Position numbers and translations under genes: made by a program | From: JBDTVS01 sp040007095 | GTDB lineage: Bacteria > Acidobacteriota > Vicinamibacteria > Vicinamibacterales > CAVVIG01 | Assembly: GCA_040007095.1 (NCBI GenBank) | Contig: JBDTVS010000033.1 | Coordinates: 12,678 to 76,677 of the forward strand | Length of the DNA: 64,000 nt | Reading direction: 5' to 3' | Shown here: positions 1-9,130 of the stretch, in pieces | Layout: the number at the start of each line of letters is the position of its first letter | How positions within the stretch are numbered: position 1 is the stretch's first letter | Notes under the pieces: model-generated | The model's input: only the letters and a program-made list of their open reading frames with translations | What the model was told of the DNA's origin: nothing | Database searches by the model: none

Positions 1-2
1 CG

Positions 3-491
3 CCCTCGATACCGCTTCGAGGCTACGTCATCGGCGGCCCGCTGTATGAGACCGACGGCAGCCAGTACACACGTCAGGAATTGATGGGCCTCGTCAGCGA
101 TCTGGGGATGGGCGATCGCGTCGGCTTTACCGGGGTCGTGGCGGAGCCAGACTCCGCGTTGCGCGCGCTCGACATTGTGGTTCACGCGAGCACGGCGCCG
201 GAGCCCTTCGGCCTCGTGATCGCGGAAGCGATGGCGTGCGAGCGGGCGGTGATCGTCAGCGCGGCCGGCGGCGCGGCCGAGATAGTTACCGACCATGTGG
301 ACGCCCTCGGACACCCCCCCGGCGACGTCGATGCGCTGGCCTCGAGGATCATCGCGTTGGCGACCGACGCCGAATCGCGTGCGCGGATCGCGCGCGCGGC
401 ACGGGCGACGGCAGTACGGTCGTTCGACCGGACACGACTGGCCGCCGACCTGGTACCGATCTATCGAAAGGTTGCAGGTCCTCGCCGGTGA
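3..491 (+). CDS. GT4-family glycosyltransferase, C-terminal part (cut by window edge)
   Basis: The reading frame is open to the left edge, so only the C-terminal ~160 residues are seen. They carry the hallmark of GT-B fold GT4 enzymes: a segment reading APEPFGLVIAEAMACERAVI, the E-x7-E donor-nucleotide site, then a Gly-rich stretch (SAAGGAAEIV) and a helical C-terminus. It should transfer a sugar from a nucleotide-sugar donor to a lipid-linked glycan on the cytoplasmic side of the membrane. The stop codon overlaps the GTG start of the next glycosyltransferase gene, so this is the first visible member of the polysaccharide operon. Acceptor and sugar cannot be read from the sequence. Confidence 0.85.
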   Translation, partial: PSIPLRGYVIGGPLYETDGSQYTRQELMGLVSDLGMGDRVGFTGVVAEPDSALRALDIVVHASTAPEPFGLVIAEAMACERAVIVSAAGGAAEIVTDHVDALGHPPGDVDALASRIIALATDAESRARIARAARATAVRSFDRTRLAADLVPIYRKVAGPRR

Positions 492-1621
492 GCGTCATGC
501 GGGTCCTCCATGTGTACGGCGGGTCGCTCTTTGGCGGCATCGAATCGATGCTCGTCACGCTCGCGCGGGAGCAGAACGCCTGTCCCCCGCTGCGACACGA
601 ATTCGCGCTCAGCGGCGACGGGTTGGTCGGGCCCGCGCTTGCCGCGGCGGGTGCCCTCGTGCATCCGCTGCCATTGGCTCGCGCCAGCCGTCCCCACAGT
701 GTGTGGCGCGCTCGGCGCGCCTTGATCCAGCTCCTTCACACGCAGCACTTCGATCGCGTTATTTGTCATGCGGCGTGGCCGTACGCGGTTTTCGGCCGGG
801 CCGCCCGACGCTGCGGCGTGCCGCTGGTTCTCTGGGTGCACAACGACATGACCGGCGCGCATTGGACCGAGCGATGGGCCGGACGAACCGTACCGGACCT
901 GGCGATTTGCAACAGTCAGTACTCGGTGGGCGGTCTTCGTCTGCTGTTCGCGCACGTGCCGTTCATCGTCATCCGGCCGCCGCTGCCGATGCCGCGACTG
1001 CTCTCGAGCGGCGAGCGGTCGCTGGTGCGCGAAGAACTGGCGACGCCGGACGCCGCGGTGGTCGTCGTGATGGCCGGGCGGCTCGACGCTCTGAAGGGGC
1101 ACGCGATCCTGCTGGACGCGCTCGGGGCTTTGCGCGACCTGCCGGGATGGATCCTGTGGCAGGTGGGCGGCGTGCAACGGCCCTCCGAGCAGGAGTATCT
1201 GGCCTCGCTGCGTGCGCGCGCGCAACGCCTGGGCATCGCCGAGCGCGTGAGGTTTGCGGGCCAGCGCGCCGACATGCCACCGGTGTTGGCGTCGGCGGAC
1301 ATTCAATGCCAACCGAACACGGGACCCGAGTCGTTCGGGTTGGCGTTCGTGGAGGCGTTGGCCGCCGGCCTGCCGGTCGTCAGCACGCGGTTGGGAGGGG
1401 CGATCGAGATCGTGGACGACTCCTGCGGAATGCTGGTGCCGCCCGGAGACAGCGCAGCGCTGGCGGAAGCGCTGCGTGAGCTCATCACCAACCCAACGCG
1501 GCGTCTGGCGTTGGCACAGGCGGCACCCGATCGCGCCCGGCGCTTGTGCGATCCCTCCGTTCAACTGTACACCCTTCATCGCGCGTTGACCGCGATGAAC
1601 AATCGACAGGATGCCACATGA
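488..1621 (+). CDS. GT4-family glycosyltransferase
   Basis: A 377-residue protein starting at GTG 488 (GTGA overlap with the previous stop) or ATG 497. It opens with a GT-B N-terminal strand and glycine loop (MRVLHVYGGSLFGGIESML), as in GT4 enzymes that bind the acceptor with the N-domain. The C-domain has the E-x7-E motif in PESFGLAFVEALAAGLPVV, followed by LGGAIEIV. The longer open frame reaching back to 236 runs through the preceding gene in another frame and is not used. Its stop overlaps the ATG of the FkbM methyltransferase (ATGA), which suggests translational coupling. Its role is probably one linkage in the repeat unit; the sugar is unknown. Confidence 0.88.
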   Translation: MSVMRVLHVYGGSLFGGIESMLVTLAREQNACPPLRHEFALSGDGLVGPALAAAGALVHPLPLARASRPHSVWRARRALIQLLHTQHFDRVICHAAWPYAVFGRAARRCGVPLVLWVHNDMTGAHWTERWAGRTVPDLAICNSQYSVGGLRLLFAHVPFIVIRPPLPMPRLLSSGERSLVREELATPDAAVVVVMAGRLDALKGHAILLDALGALRDLPGWILWQVGGVQRPSEQEYLASLRARAQRLGIAERVRFAGQRADMPPVLASADIQCQPNTGPESFGLAFVEALAAGLPVVSTRLGGAIEIVDDSCGMLVPPGDSAALAEALRELITNPTRRLALAQAAPDRARRLCDPSVQLYTLHRALTAMNNRQDAT

Positions 1622-2610
1622 TCACGTCCCCGTTGCCGTCCAACGTGTCGGTCGCCGCGGCCTCAGCCATCGGACGGCCGATGCCGTTGTGGGTACGCGT
1701 TGCCGCGCACCTCATTCAGCATCAGCCCCGCGGCCGATACCGTACCGCCAACTGGTTGGGCCGCCGGAGCGTTGACCCGTTCTGGGGCCGGCTGCCGCAC
1801 GATCTGGGACGCCTGTTCTTTCAATGCGATCTTCGCGATCACATCATGCGCGAGGTGTGTTTTGCCGGTTGTTACGAGCCGCAGGAGACGGCGCTCCTCA
1901 AGCTCCTGTTGAGACCGGGCATGACGGTGGTGGACGTGGGCGCGAATTGGGGGTATTTCAGCCTGGCCGCAGCGCATCTGGTCGGCTCGCGCGGACGGGT
2001 GGTCAGCGTCGAGGCCGATCCGCGGGCGTGCCGGACTCTCAGGGCCAACGTCGCGCGCAACGGACTCGATGCCGTCGTCAACGTGCTCGAGATGGCGGCA
2101 AGCGATCGACGCAGTGCCCTGCACCTGCGGGAGTATGCGCCGGGCGCCAGCGCGTCGGGCAACTACGGCTTGACGAGCACGACGACAGTGGTCGACGGCG
2201 GTCGCCAATTCGAGGTTCCCGCCCGCCAACTCGACGAGGCGCTGGACGAGTCCGGCATCGATCGTGTCGACGTTCTCAAGATGGACATCGAGGGCGCGGA
2301 AGCCCTGGCGCTACGAGGACTCGAACGCCGGCTGTCAGACGGCCGGATCGGCGCAATCGTGTTGGAAGTTCATCCGCAGCACCTGCTCGACCAAGGCAGC
2401 TCGGTCGATGACGTCGTCGGCAGGCTGCGATTTCACGGCTATCACCTCTGGACAATCGATCACTCGCCGTCTGCTTCCCGGCGCATCGGCGCAGGGAAAA
2501 TGGATGTCCGCGGCGCCCTCGCGCCCTTGACCGACACCACGAATCTCGGTTCATGGCCGCACGTGTTGTGCACCCTCGATCCTCGCTTTCTGCAGGCAGA
2601 TCCATGCTGA
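1618..2610 (+). CDS. FkbM-family SAM-dependent methyltransferase
   Basis: A 330-residue protein. After ~100 residues, motif I reads VVDVGANWGYFSLAAAHLVG, followed by an acidic SAM-ribose residue in VVSVEADP. Later comes the FkbM-typical VLKMDIEGAEALALRGL, where the Asp-Glu pair is expected at the active site. FkbM members O-methylate sugars or polyketides. Inside a glycosyltransferase operon this one most likely methylates a glycan hydroxyl, perhaps capping or decorating the repeat unit (inference). The start at 1618 is chosen because it overlaps the preceding stop and removes an implausible Arg-rich extension. Confidence 0.88.
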   Translation: MITSPLPSNVSVAAASAIGRPMPLWVRVAAHLIQHQPRGRYRTANWLGRRSVDPFWGRLPHDLGRLFFQCDLRDHIMREVCFAGCYEPQETALLKLLLRPGMTVVDVGANWGYFSLAAAHLVGSRGRVVSVEADPRACRTLRANVARNGLDAVVNVLEMAASDRRSALHLREYAPGASASGNYGLTSTTTVVDGGRQFEVPARQLDEALDESGIDRVDVLKMDIEGAEALALRGLERRLSDGRIGAIVLEVHPQHLLDQGSSVDDVVGRLRFHGYHLWTIDHSPSASRRIGAGKMDVRGALAPLTDTTNLGSWPHVLCTLDPRFLQADPC

Positions 2611-4040
2611 CCAATCGATCCAGTCCCTTGTATCGCACCGCACTGGAGGTGCCGCCGTCGCCGCCGGCATACGCCCAGCCGCTCGTCGTCGAACCGGACT
2701 TCGAGACCGAGCCTTCACGCGGCAATGATGGCTGGATGCCGTCGGGCCTGCTCGAATGGTTCGCCATCGGGCAGACGGCGCTGCCCGCCCTGTTGGTCCT
2801 GCCCGGCACTCAGCCACTCCGATTTGCGATTCGAGCCGGCGCGTTCCTCGTCAGTCTGGCTGCATTGGGCTACTGGTGGGCCAAGGGGCGCCGCCGGGTG
2901 CCGGTTGCTCATCCCGCGAGTCGCTGGCTCATGGTGGTGATCGCCATTCTTGCGGTCATGATCGCGCATCCAGACACCGAGACGCTCAGTGCCGGTCTGG
3001 GGCAGACGGCACTGTACGTGGCGGTGTTCGCGCCCTTGTTCTGGGTGCCTGCGTTCGTGACCGATCGACGCACGCTGATTCGCGTCCTGGTCATCCTGCT
3101 GGTGTGCAACGGCATCAACTCCATCGTGGGCGTCCTGCAGGTCTATGATCCGGCGCGGTGGATGCCGAAGGAATTCTCGTCGACTTACATGCTGAGCCGC
3201 GACTTGATGAGCACCGCTGCCTACGTGGGACCGAACGGGCGTCTCATCATCCGGCCGCCGGGGTTGTACGACACGCCCGGCGCGGTGTGCGGCGCCGGCA
3301 CGGTCGCCGCGTTGCTCGGAGTCATTTTCTGCCTGGAAAAGATGGCGTGGTGGAAGCGGATTCTGGCGCTGGGCTTCGCCGGCGCGGGGTTGGCCGCCAT
3401 CTATTTGAGCCAGGTGAGATCGTCGCTGATGGTGGCGCTCGGCATGCTGGCGGTCTACACCGTGCTTCTGATCCTTCAGCAGCAGAAAGCGCGCGCGGTC
3501 GCGCTTCTTGGGTTGACCGGCGGGCTGGTCGCCGGCGCGCTGGTGCTGGCGACCCTGCTCGGCGGCGTCAGCATCCAGAACCGGTTCTCGACCGTCGTTC
3601 AGGGAAACCCTGCCGAGCTTTATTACAACAGCCGGGGCAATCAGGTTCAGGCCGTCGTGAACAACCAACTGTGGGACTATCCGTTCGGCGCGGGTCTGGC
3701 CCGGTGGGGAGTGATGAGCGGCTACCTTGGCACGTCGCCCGCGAAACAGCTCAGCGCCGAAGTGCAGCCCCACGCGTGGATTCTGGACGGCGGCATCCTG
3801 TTGCTGCTCGCCTACGGGCTCGCGTTGGTGTCGACGGTGCTGTGGGAATTGAAGCTGGTCTTGCGACTGCCCGATCCGGACGATCGGCTCTGGGCCGCGG
3901 CGGTCGTGGCGGCGAACGTCGGCACGCTCGCGCTGGTCTTCACCTTCGTGCCGTTCGCCACGCAGATCGGCGTTCAATTCTGGTTCCTCGAAGGGCTGCT
4001 GCATGGAGCAATGACGATGAAGTTGCAACAATGGCGTTGA
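2604..4040 (+). CDS. O-antigen ligase/polymerase-like membrane protein
   Basis: A 478-residue polytopic membrane protein with about ten hydrophobic segments and a large periplasmic-type loop between ~residues 170 and 400, an architecture shared by Wzy polymerases and WaaL ligases. ATG 2604 overlaps the preceding stop. It sits between glycosyltransferase genes. Its presence together with a second such protein at 14988-16436 suggests one polymerase and one ligase, or two polymerases, but the sequence alone does not decide which. A soluble N-terminus rich in Pro and Glu (first ~40 residues) precedes the first membrane span. Confidence 0.75.
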   Translation: MLTNRSSPLYRTALEVPPSPPAYAQPLVVEPDFETEPSRGNDGWMPSGLLEWFAIGQTALPALLVLPGTQPLRFAIRAGAFLVSLAALGYWWAKGRRRVPVAHPASRWLMVVIAILAVMIAHPDTETLSAGLGQTALYVAVFAPLFWVPAFVTDRRTLIRVLVILLVCNGINSIVGVLQVYDPARWMPKEFSSTYMLSRDLMSTAAYVGPNGRLIIRPPGLYDTPGAVCGAGTVAALLGVIFCLEKMAWWKRILALGFAGAGLAAIYLSQVRSSLMVALGMLAVYTVLLILQQQKARAVALLGLTGGLVAGALVLATLLGGVSIQNRFSTVVQGNPAELYYNSRGNQVQAVVNNQLWDYPFGAGLARWGVMSGYLGTSPAKQLSAEVQPHAWILDGGILLLLAYGLALVSTVLWELKLVLRLPDPDDRLWAAAVVAANVGTLALVFTFVPFATQIGVQFWFLEGLLHGAMTMKLQQWR

Positions 4041-5179
4041 GGCCGTGGCTCCTCGTGGCTGGCGACTTCAGCCCGCTCGGAGGCATGGACATCGCCAACT
4101 ACGAATTGGCCCGCCACCTCGCGGTGCGGGGCGAGGTGCACCTGGTGACGCACCGCGCGTGGCCCGATCTGTCACGGCTGCCGAGCATCACCGTTCATCG
4201 TGCCCGCCGCCCGTTCGGCTCGCACGCGCTCGGCAGCCCCTGGCTCTCGCGCGAAGGCCGGCGAGTATGGCGAGCGTTGGCGCCTCGCCGCGCCCACGCG
4301 ATCGTCAACGGCGGCAATTGTGCCGTCGGCGCCGTCACCTGGGTGCACTACGTCCACGCCGCCTACGCACCAACCAGCGCTGGATCGGCCGTGCGCCGGA
4401 TGAAGGTCGCCTCCCTGCATCGCCGGGACGTGGCGGCCGAGCGGCGCGTGATCCGAGCAGCTCGATTGGTGATCTGCAACAGCCATCGCACGCGCGCCGA
4501 CGTCGTGGAGCGAATCGGCGCGGATCCGTCCCGGGTGCAGGTCGTGTACTACGGCAGCGACGAAGTCCGGTTCTCGGCCGTCGACACCGAGCAACGCGCG
4601 GCGGCCAAGCGCGCGCTCGGCTGTGATCCCGACCGGCCGCTGGTCGGCTTCGTGGGCGCGCTCGGCGATCGGCGGAAAGCGTTCGACGTTGTCTTCGCCG
4701 CCTGGATGGACTTGTGCCGTCGAACCGACTGGGATGCCGACCTGGTGGTGGCGGGCGCGGGTTCCGAACTGGCGCAGTGGCGGGCGCGCGCCGAATCGGC
4801 AGGTATTGCCGCGCGTGTGCGCCTGGTCGGATTTCGAGCCAACATGCCCGACGTGTTCGCCGCGCTCGACGCGCTCGTGCATCCGGCCCGATACGAGGCA
4901 TACGGATTGTCAGTGCACGAAGCGATTTGTCGCGGCGTGCCCGCTTTCGTCAGCCGTTCGGCCGGCGTCGCGGAGCGGTATCCAGCCGATCTGGACAATC
5001 TGCTGATCGACGACCCGAACGACGCCGCCGCCCTCGCCGCGCAACTGTTGCAATGGCGGGGTCGCGTCGACGAGATCCGTGGCCGGGTGGCGCCGCTGTC
5101 GCGGACGCTTCGCGGGCGGAGCTGGGACACCATGGCCGCCGAGATCGTCGCGCTCGTCGAACGCGCGGGAGACCTGTGA
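4031..5179 (+). CDS. GT4-family glycosyltransferase
   Basis: A 382-residue GT-B enzyme. The N-terminus (MALRPWLLVAGDFSPLGGMD) carries the glycine loop after the first strand. The C-domain starts near LVGFVGALGDRRKAF and has the donor site in ARYEAYGLSVHEAICRGVPA, with the E-x7-E geometry partly changed (E at the AYE/HE positions). ATG 4031 overlaps the end of the membrane protein gene by 10 nt, and the stop shares one base with the next ATG. It is likely one of the glycan-assembly transferases; donor and acceptor unknown. Confidence 0.87.
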   Translation: MALRPWLLVAGDFSPLGGMDIANYELARHLAVRGEVHLVTHRAWPDLSRLPSITVHRARRPFGSHALGSPWLSREGRRVWRALAPRRAHAIVNGGNCAVGAVTWVHYVHAAYAPTSAGSAVRRMKVASLHRRDVAAERRVIRAARLVICNSHRTRADVVERIGADPSRVQVVYYGSDEVRFSAVDTEQRAAAKRALGCDPDRPLVGFVGALGDRRKAFDVVFAAWMDLCRRTDWDADLVVAGAGSELAQWRARAESAGIAARVRLVGFRANMPDVFAALDALVHPARYEAYGLSVHEAICRGVPAFVSRSAGVAERYPADLDNLLIDDPNDAAALAAQLLQWRGRVDEIRGRVAPLSRTLRGRSWDTMAAEIVALVERAGDL

Positions 5180-6120
5180 TGTTTGCACCGGTCGAGCGCT
5201 GCTGGATCTGCGACGGCGCAACGCTGCGCCGATACCACCAGGATGGCTTCGACTTCCACGCCTACGCCACCCAGGATCCCGAGCTGCACGCCTACACGGG
5301 CCAGAAGGTGTGGCTGGTGCGCTGCGCCGGGTGCGGCCACGGTCAGCCCGAGGCGCTGCCGACGCTGCCGCGATTCTTCGATCGCATGTACGACCAGGAG
5401 TGGGATGAGGGATGGGTCGAGGATGAATTCGCAGGCCGATCGAAGGACTTCATTTTTCACCGCGTTCTGCGCGGACTCGAGAGACGCCATCCCGCCACGC
5501 CCCGTCGGCTTCTCGACGTCGGTGCACACGCCGGCCGCTTCATGTCGCTCGCGCAGCAGGATGGCTGGACGGTTGAAGGCATCGAGCTCAACGCGCGCAC
5601 CGCGGCGTGCGCGGCGCGGCGGACCGGTGCACCGGTCCATCAGGTCAACGTCCACGCGCTCAACGCCGGCGGCCGCCGATATGACGCGGTCACGCTCACC
5701 GACGTCCTCGAGCACGTGCCCGAGCCGTTGCCGGTGCTGAAAGCGATTGCCGGCATCCTCGACCCCGGCGGCAGCATCGCCGTCAAGGTCCCGCACGGAC
5801 CCATCCAGGCGCTGAAAGAACGAGGACTCGCGGCGGTCACGTCGCATCGCGTATCGCTCGCCGAGAACCTGGTCCATGTGAACCATTTTTCTGTCAAGTC
5901 GCTGCGGCTCGCGCTGGAGCGAGCCGGCTTCGGCCGCGTCGCCGTCGGGACCGGAGCGCCCGAACTGCTGCCAGTGGCGTCGCACGGCATGCGCGCAGTG
6001 CTGGCGGACATCGTGCGGCTTTCGGTGTATGCAGTTGCCGCGTTGCCGGGCGGCGTGCATTCACCACTGGCCTTCAACCTGCAGGCGTTTGCGACGAAAC
6101 GCCCGGAGCCCGGCCGATGA
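5179..6120 (+). CDS. Class I SAM methyltransferase with N-terminal Zn-ribbon-like cysteines
   Basis: A 313-residue protein. The first 60 residues contain two Cys pairs (CWIC and CAGC) typical of a small zinc-binding module found at the front of sugar C-methyltransferases and related enzymes. Residues ~110-125 form SAM motif I (LLDVGAHAGRFMSLA), followed by an acidic residue in GIELN, and post-I motifs include TLTDVLEHVPEP. The context indicates methylation of a sugar nucleotide or a glycan. It starts on the last base of the previous stop (TGATG) and its own stop overlaps the flippase start (ATGA). Confidence 0.82.
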   Translation: MFAPVERCWICDGATLRRYHQDGFDFHAYATQDPELHAYTGQKVWLVRCAGCGHGQPEALPTLPRFFDRMYDQEWDEGWVEDEFAGRSKDFIFHRVLRGLERRHPATPRRLLDVGAHAGRFMSLAQQDGWTVEGIELNARTAACAARRTGAPVHQVNVHALNAGGRRYDAVTLTDVLEHVPEPLPVLKAIAGILDPGGSIAVKVPHGPIQALKERGLAAVTSHRVSLAENLVHVNHFSVKSLRLALERAGFGRVAVGTGAPELLPVASHGMRAVLADIVRLSVYAVAALPGGVHSPLAFNLQAFATKRPEPGR

Positions 6121-7664
6121 GCCGCACCAGGAAGGCCGCCCTCACCGCCGTGTTCTCGTACGCGCAGTTTGCGATGGCCATCATCCCGGGGCTCGTGCTG
6201 GTGCCGCTGACCCTTCGCTGTCTCGGTGCGCGGACCTACGGTCTGTGGCTGACCATCGGCGAAGTGCTCACCTATGCGCTGATGGCCGACCCCGGAATCC
6301 TGCAAATTCTGCCCTGGATGGTCGCCGAGGCCGACGGATCCACCGATCGACAGACCCTGCGTCGTCTCGTCTCGAACGCCTTCGCCGGAGCGTTCCTCGC
6401 GGGCGCCGGGTACTTCGTCGTCGCGGCGGCCGGATGGAGCGTCCTCCCGGACATGCTCCGGCTGACGCCTGCGGATCGCGCGCTGCTTGGCCCACCGCTG
6501 GCGCTGCTCGTCATCGTCACCGCGGTCACCTACCCGCTTCGCGTCTTCCGCGCCGTGCTCCTCGGTCTGCAGGACGTGACGTTTGTGGGAGCGCTGGCTG
6601 TCGCCGAAATCGCGATCAACGTCGTCATCATGGCGGTGATGTTGCTGAAGGGCTATACGGTATGGGCCATGGTCGGTGCCGCCGCGATCTCGGCGACGAG
6701 CATGGCCGTGGCCAACGGACTGCGCGTGCTGTATCTCGCGCCGGACCTGGTGACATCGCTCGAGCGTCCGAGCCTTGCGGGAATCCGGCCGCTCCTGCGA
6801 GGCGGCGTTGGCGCCTGGCTGTCCAGTTTCGGGTGGATGTTGCTGTCCGCCAGCAACAACATCGTGATTTCGTATCTCGGACATCCTGAGTGGGTCCCCG
6901 TCTTCAGCTGTACGGCGAAGATGAGCCTGATGCTGACGCAACTCGCCTGGGTGATGCCCGACAGCGGCCTGGTGGGATTGGCGCAACTGCACGGCGAGCG
7001 GCCGCGCTCCAACCGCGTGAAGCAAATGGTCGGCGCACTCGTGCAGCTGCACCTGCTCATGGCGGGCGCGGCCGCGTGCGCTGTGCTGGCGTTCAATCCG
7101 GTGTTTGTCGGGCACTGGGTCGGCGCGCCGTTTTTTGGCGGGATGCGTTTGAACGCTCTGCTCGCCGCCGGGGTCGTCGTCTACGGTCTGATTCACGGCC
7201 TTCTTACGGCGGCGGCTGTGGTCGGAGATCGGTTGCGCGTGGGCGTGATCTCGCTCGTCAACGGAGCGGTCCAGTGCGCGTTCGCGATCCTGTTCGGCGG
7301 GATGTGGGGACTGAGCGGGGTGGCGGCGGCGGGGCTTCTGGCTGGGCTCGTCACCGCGGTGCCCACCGGTCTCGGGTTGCTGCGCACCGCCGGGTCGGTC
7401 TCTCTGCCGATGCTGGCGCGCGAGATCGTCGGACGCTGGGCTGGGCGGGCGGCGCCGTTGTTGGCGGTGGCTGCATCGATTGGCTTCTTCCGTCAGACTC
7501 TGGGTGCGCCGCTGAGCGCGGCCGCGGCCGTCGGGATCGGGCTCGTGTACGTCTGGCACATGCGCCCGCTCTATCACATTCTGCCGATCGATCCGCGCTG
7601 GGTCCGTTGGCTTGTCTCGCTCAGGCTGCTGCCGCAGCCGGTCGTGCCACTGGAGCAGGCGTGA
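6117..7664 (+). CDS. Wzx-like polysaccharide flippase (MOP superfamily)
   Basis: A 515-residue integral membrane protein with roughly 12-14 hydrophobic spans and no large soluble domain, the usual size and pattern for oligosaccharide flippases. It would move undecaprenyl-linked repeat units from the cytoplasmic to the periplasmic face of the inner membrane. It overlaps both neighbours by 4 nt. No catalytic motif is expected for this family, so the call rests on topology and on the neighbouring glycosyltransferases, Wzy-like protein and Wzc-like regulator. Confidence 0.8.
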   Translation: MSRTRKAALTAVFSYAQFAMAIIPGLVLVPLTLRCLGARTYGLWLTIGEVLTYALMADPGILQILPWMVAEADGSTDRQTLRRLVSNAFAGAFLAGAGYFVVAAAGWSVLPDMLRLTPADRALLGPPLALLVIVTAVTYPLRVFRAVLLGLQDVTFVGALAVAEIAINVVIMAVMLLKGYTVWAMVGAAAISATSMAVANGLRVLYLAPDLVTSLERPSLAGIRPLLRGGVGAWLSSFGWMLLSASNNIVISYLGHPEWVPVFSCTAKMSLMLTQLAWVMPDSGLVGLAQLHGERPRSNRVKQMVGALVQLHLLMAGAAACAVLAFNPVFVGHWVGAPFFGGMRLNALLAAGVVVYGLIHGLLTAAAVVGDRLRVGVISLVNGAVQCAFAILFGGMWGLSGVAAAGLLAGLVTAVPTGLGLLRTAGSVSLPMLAREIVGRWAGRAAPLLAVAASIGFFRQTLGAPLSAAAAVGIGLVYVWHMRPLYHILPIDPRWVRWLVSLRLLPQPVVPLEQA

Positions 7665-8848
7665 TCCTGGCGGACCGGGCCGTGTCCGACGCCGCTGCGG
7701 CGCCGGTCAGTCCTGCCGTGCATTGGCACATCCTGAGCGGGGAATACCCTCCGCAGCCCGGCGGCGTCAGCGACTATACGCGGCTGGTCGCAGTGGGACT
7801 CGCCGGCGCGGGAGATGGCGTGACCATCTGGGCGCCTCCGTGCGACGAGCCGGAGCAGACTCATCCTGGCGTCACCGTTCGCCGGCTGCCCGATCGGTTC
7901 GGACTTCGATCGCTCCGTGTGCTTGGCCGTGAATTCGATCGCGCGCCAGAGCCCAAGCGGTGGCTGGTGCAATATGTGCCGCACGCCTTCGGCTGGAAAG
8001 CCGCGAACGTGCCGTTTTGCCTCTGGCTGCGATCGCGGCGGCGTGATTCACTGTGGGTCATGTTTCACGAGGTGGCCTATCCCTCCGGCGCCGGCTACAG
8101 CATCGCCGAGCGGGGTCTTGCGTTCGTCACGCGGCGAATGGCCGCGATCGTCGCTCGATCGGCGCAGCGAGTGTTCGTCTCGATACCGGCCTGGGGAACG
8201 CTGCTCGAGTCGCTCGCGGTGCCTCGCGCACCAATCGTGTGGCTTCCGGTCGTCAGCGGCGTTCCTGTCGTCGACGATCCGATCGGCACCGCGGAAGTCA
8301 GAACGAGGATTGGGGGAGGCCACCCGATCGTCGGCCATCTGGGCACCTACGGCGGACTGATTCGTCCGTTGTTGGAGGCCTGCGTCCCGGGATTGCTTGC
8401 GGCGACAGACAGTCATCTCCTGCTGCTCGGGCGGGGCGGCGAGTCGATGCGGGACGAGTTAGTGCGCCGCCATCCGCAGCTCGCCCGACGCGTTCACGCA
8501 CCGGGACAATTGTCGGACGCCGACCTGTCGCGGCACATCACGGCGTGCGACGTCATGCTGCAGCCGTATCCGGACGGCGTCAGCACTCGTCGCACGACCA
8601 TGATGGCCGCGCTCTCGCATGGGAGGCCGGTGGTGACGACATCCGGCCGCCTCACCGAGCCGCTGTGGTCGGCCTGCGACGCCGTCATCTTGATCCCGGC
8701 GGACCGGCCGGCTGATTTGGCGCCGGCCGCCGCCAGGCTGATCGCAGACCCCACGCATCGCGGCCAGCTGGCAGCACGATCGCGCGCGCTCTATGCCGAA
8801 CGCTTCGATCTGGCGCATACGGTTGAGACTTTGAGGTCGGCACTTTGA
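7661..8848 (+). CDS. GT4-family glycosyltransferase
   Basis: A 395-residue protein starting at GTG 7661 (GTGA overlap). The N-domain begins with the glycine-rich signature HILSGEYPPQPGGVSDYTR, typical of GT4 enzymes related to mannosyltransferases. The C-domain has HLGTYGGLIRP and a donor-site region DVMLQPYPDGVSTRRTTMMA, in which the classical E-x7-E is replaced. This occurs in some GT4 branches and makes its donor specificity hard to guess. Two 14-bp near-direct repeats (actttgaggtcg) lie over the stop codon region (8829-8856). It is the last gene of the first tightly overlapping run. Confidence 0.82.
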   Translation: MILADRAVSDAAAAPVSPAVHWHILSGEYPPQPGGVSDYTRLVAVGLAGAGDGVTIWAPPCDEPEQTHPGVTVRRLPDRFGLRSLRVLGREFDRAPEPKRWLVQYVPHAFGWKAANVPFCLWLRSRRRDSLWVMFHEVAYPSGAGYSIAERGLAFVTRRMAAIVARSAQRVFVSIPAWGTLLESLAVPRAPIVWLPVVSGVPVVDDPIGTAEVRTRIGGGHPIVGHLGTYGGLIRPLLEACVPGLLAATDSHLLLLGRGGESMRDELVRRHPQLARRVHAPGQLSDADLSRHITACDVMLQPYPDGVSTRRTTMMAALSHGRPVVTTSGRLTEPLWSACDAVILIPADRPADLAPAAARLIADPTHRGQLAARSRALYAERFDLAHTVETLRSAL

Positions 8849-9130
8849 GGTCGACACTACGCTGAGTCGCATCAGTCTTGACCGACCGTGATTGTGTTCC
8901 AGAGCAAGCCGCCGGTGGTGAAAGTCTGGCCGGTATTCTCGGTCGTCCCGGGGTCGCGCCTTACCAGCAAGGCGCCTCGCCCGTCTCGGTGCGACGCCAG
9001 ACTTTGCAAAGGGCTGTTAAACCGCGAAAGTGGGAGGCCACAAAGGCCGCAGAATTGATTGACCGGATTGCGACCGGATGACGACCATATTGAGGACCAG
9101 ACCCCGGCGACCAGATAACCAGATGATTAC
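8849..9130 (+). other. Intergenic region holding a decayed palindromic repeat copy
   Basis: A 282-bp gap between two glycosyltransferase genes. Most of it is occupied by a shortened copy of the dispersed palindrome (8909-9014), followed by a segment (9014-9060) that resembles the accaca/ccgcgaa-type short repeats. An open frame of 67 codons at 8878-9081 runs through the repeat and is not considered a gene. No clear promoter for the next gene was recognised. Confidence 0.5.
8909..9014. repeat. Dispersed palindromic repeat, copy 1 (internally shortened)
   Basis: The left arm GTGGTGAAAGTCTGGC is matched by an inverted right arm (GCCAGACTTTGCAAAGGGC). The centre retains CGGTATTCTCGGTCGTC and CGCGCCTT but lacks the GCGTTGCTC half of the core. 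Arms and outer sequences are close to those of copy 4 at 44783-44972. It is best read as an internally deleted member of the family. Confidence 0.7.

Noticed and set aside
236..487. N-terminal extension of the second glycosyltransferase
   Set aside because: It runs through the previous gene in a different frame, giving an Arg-rich sequence; GTG 488 or ATG 497 starts a normal GT-B fold.
8878..9081. 67-codon frame between glycosyltransferase genes
   Set aside because: It is translated palindromic repeat (copy 1).
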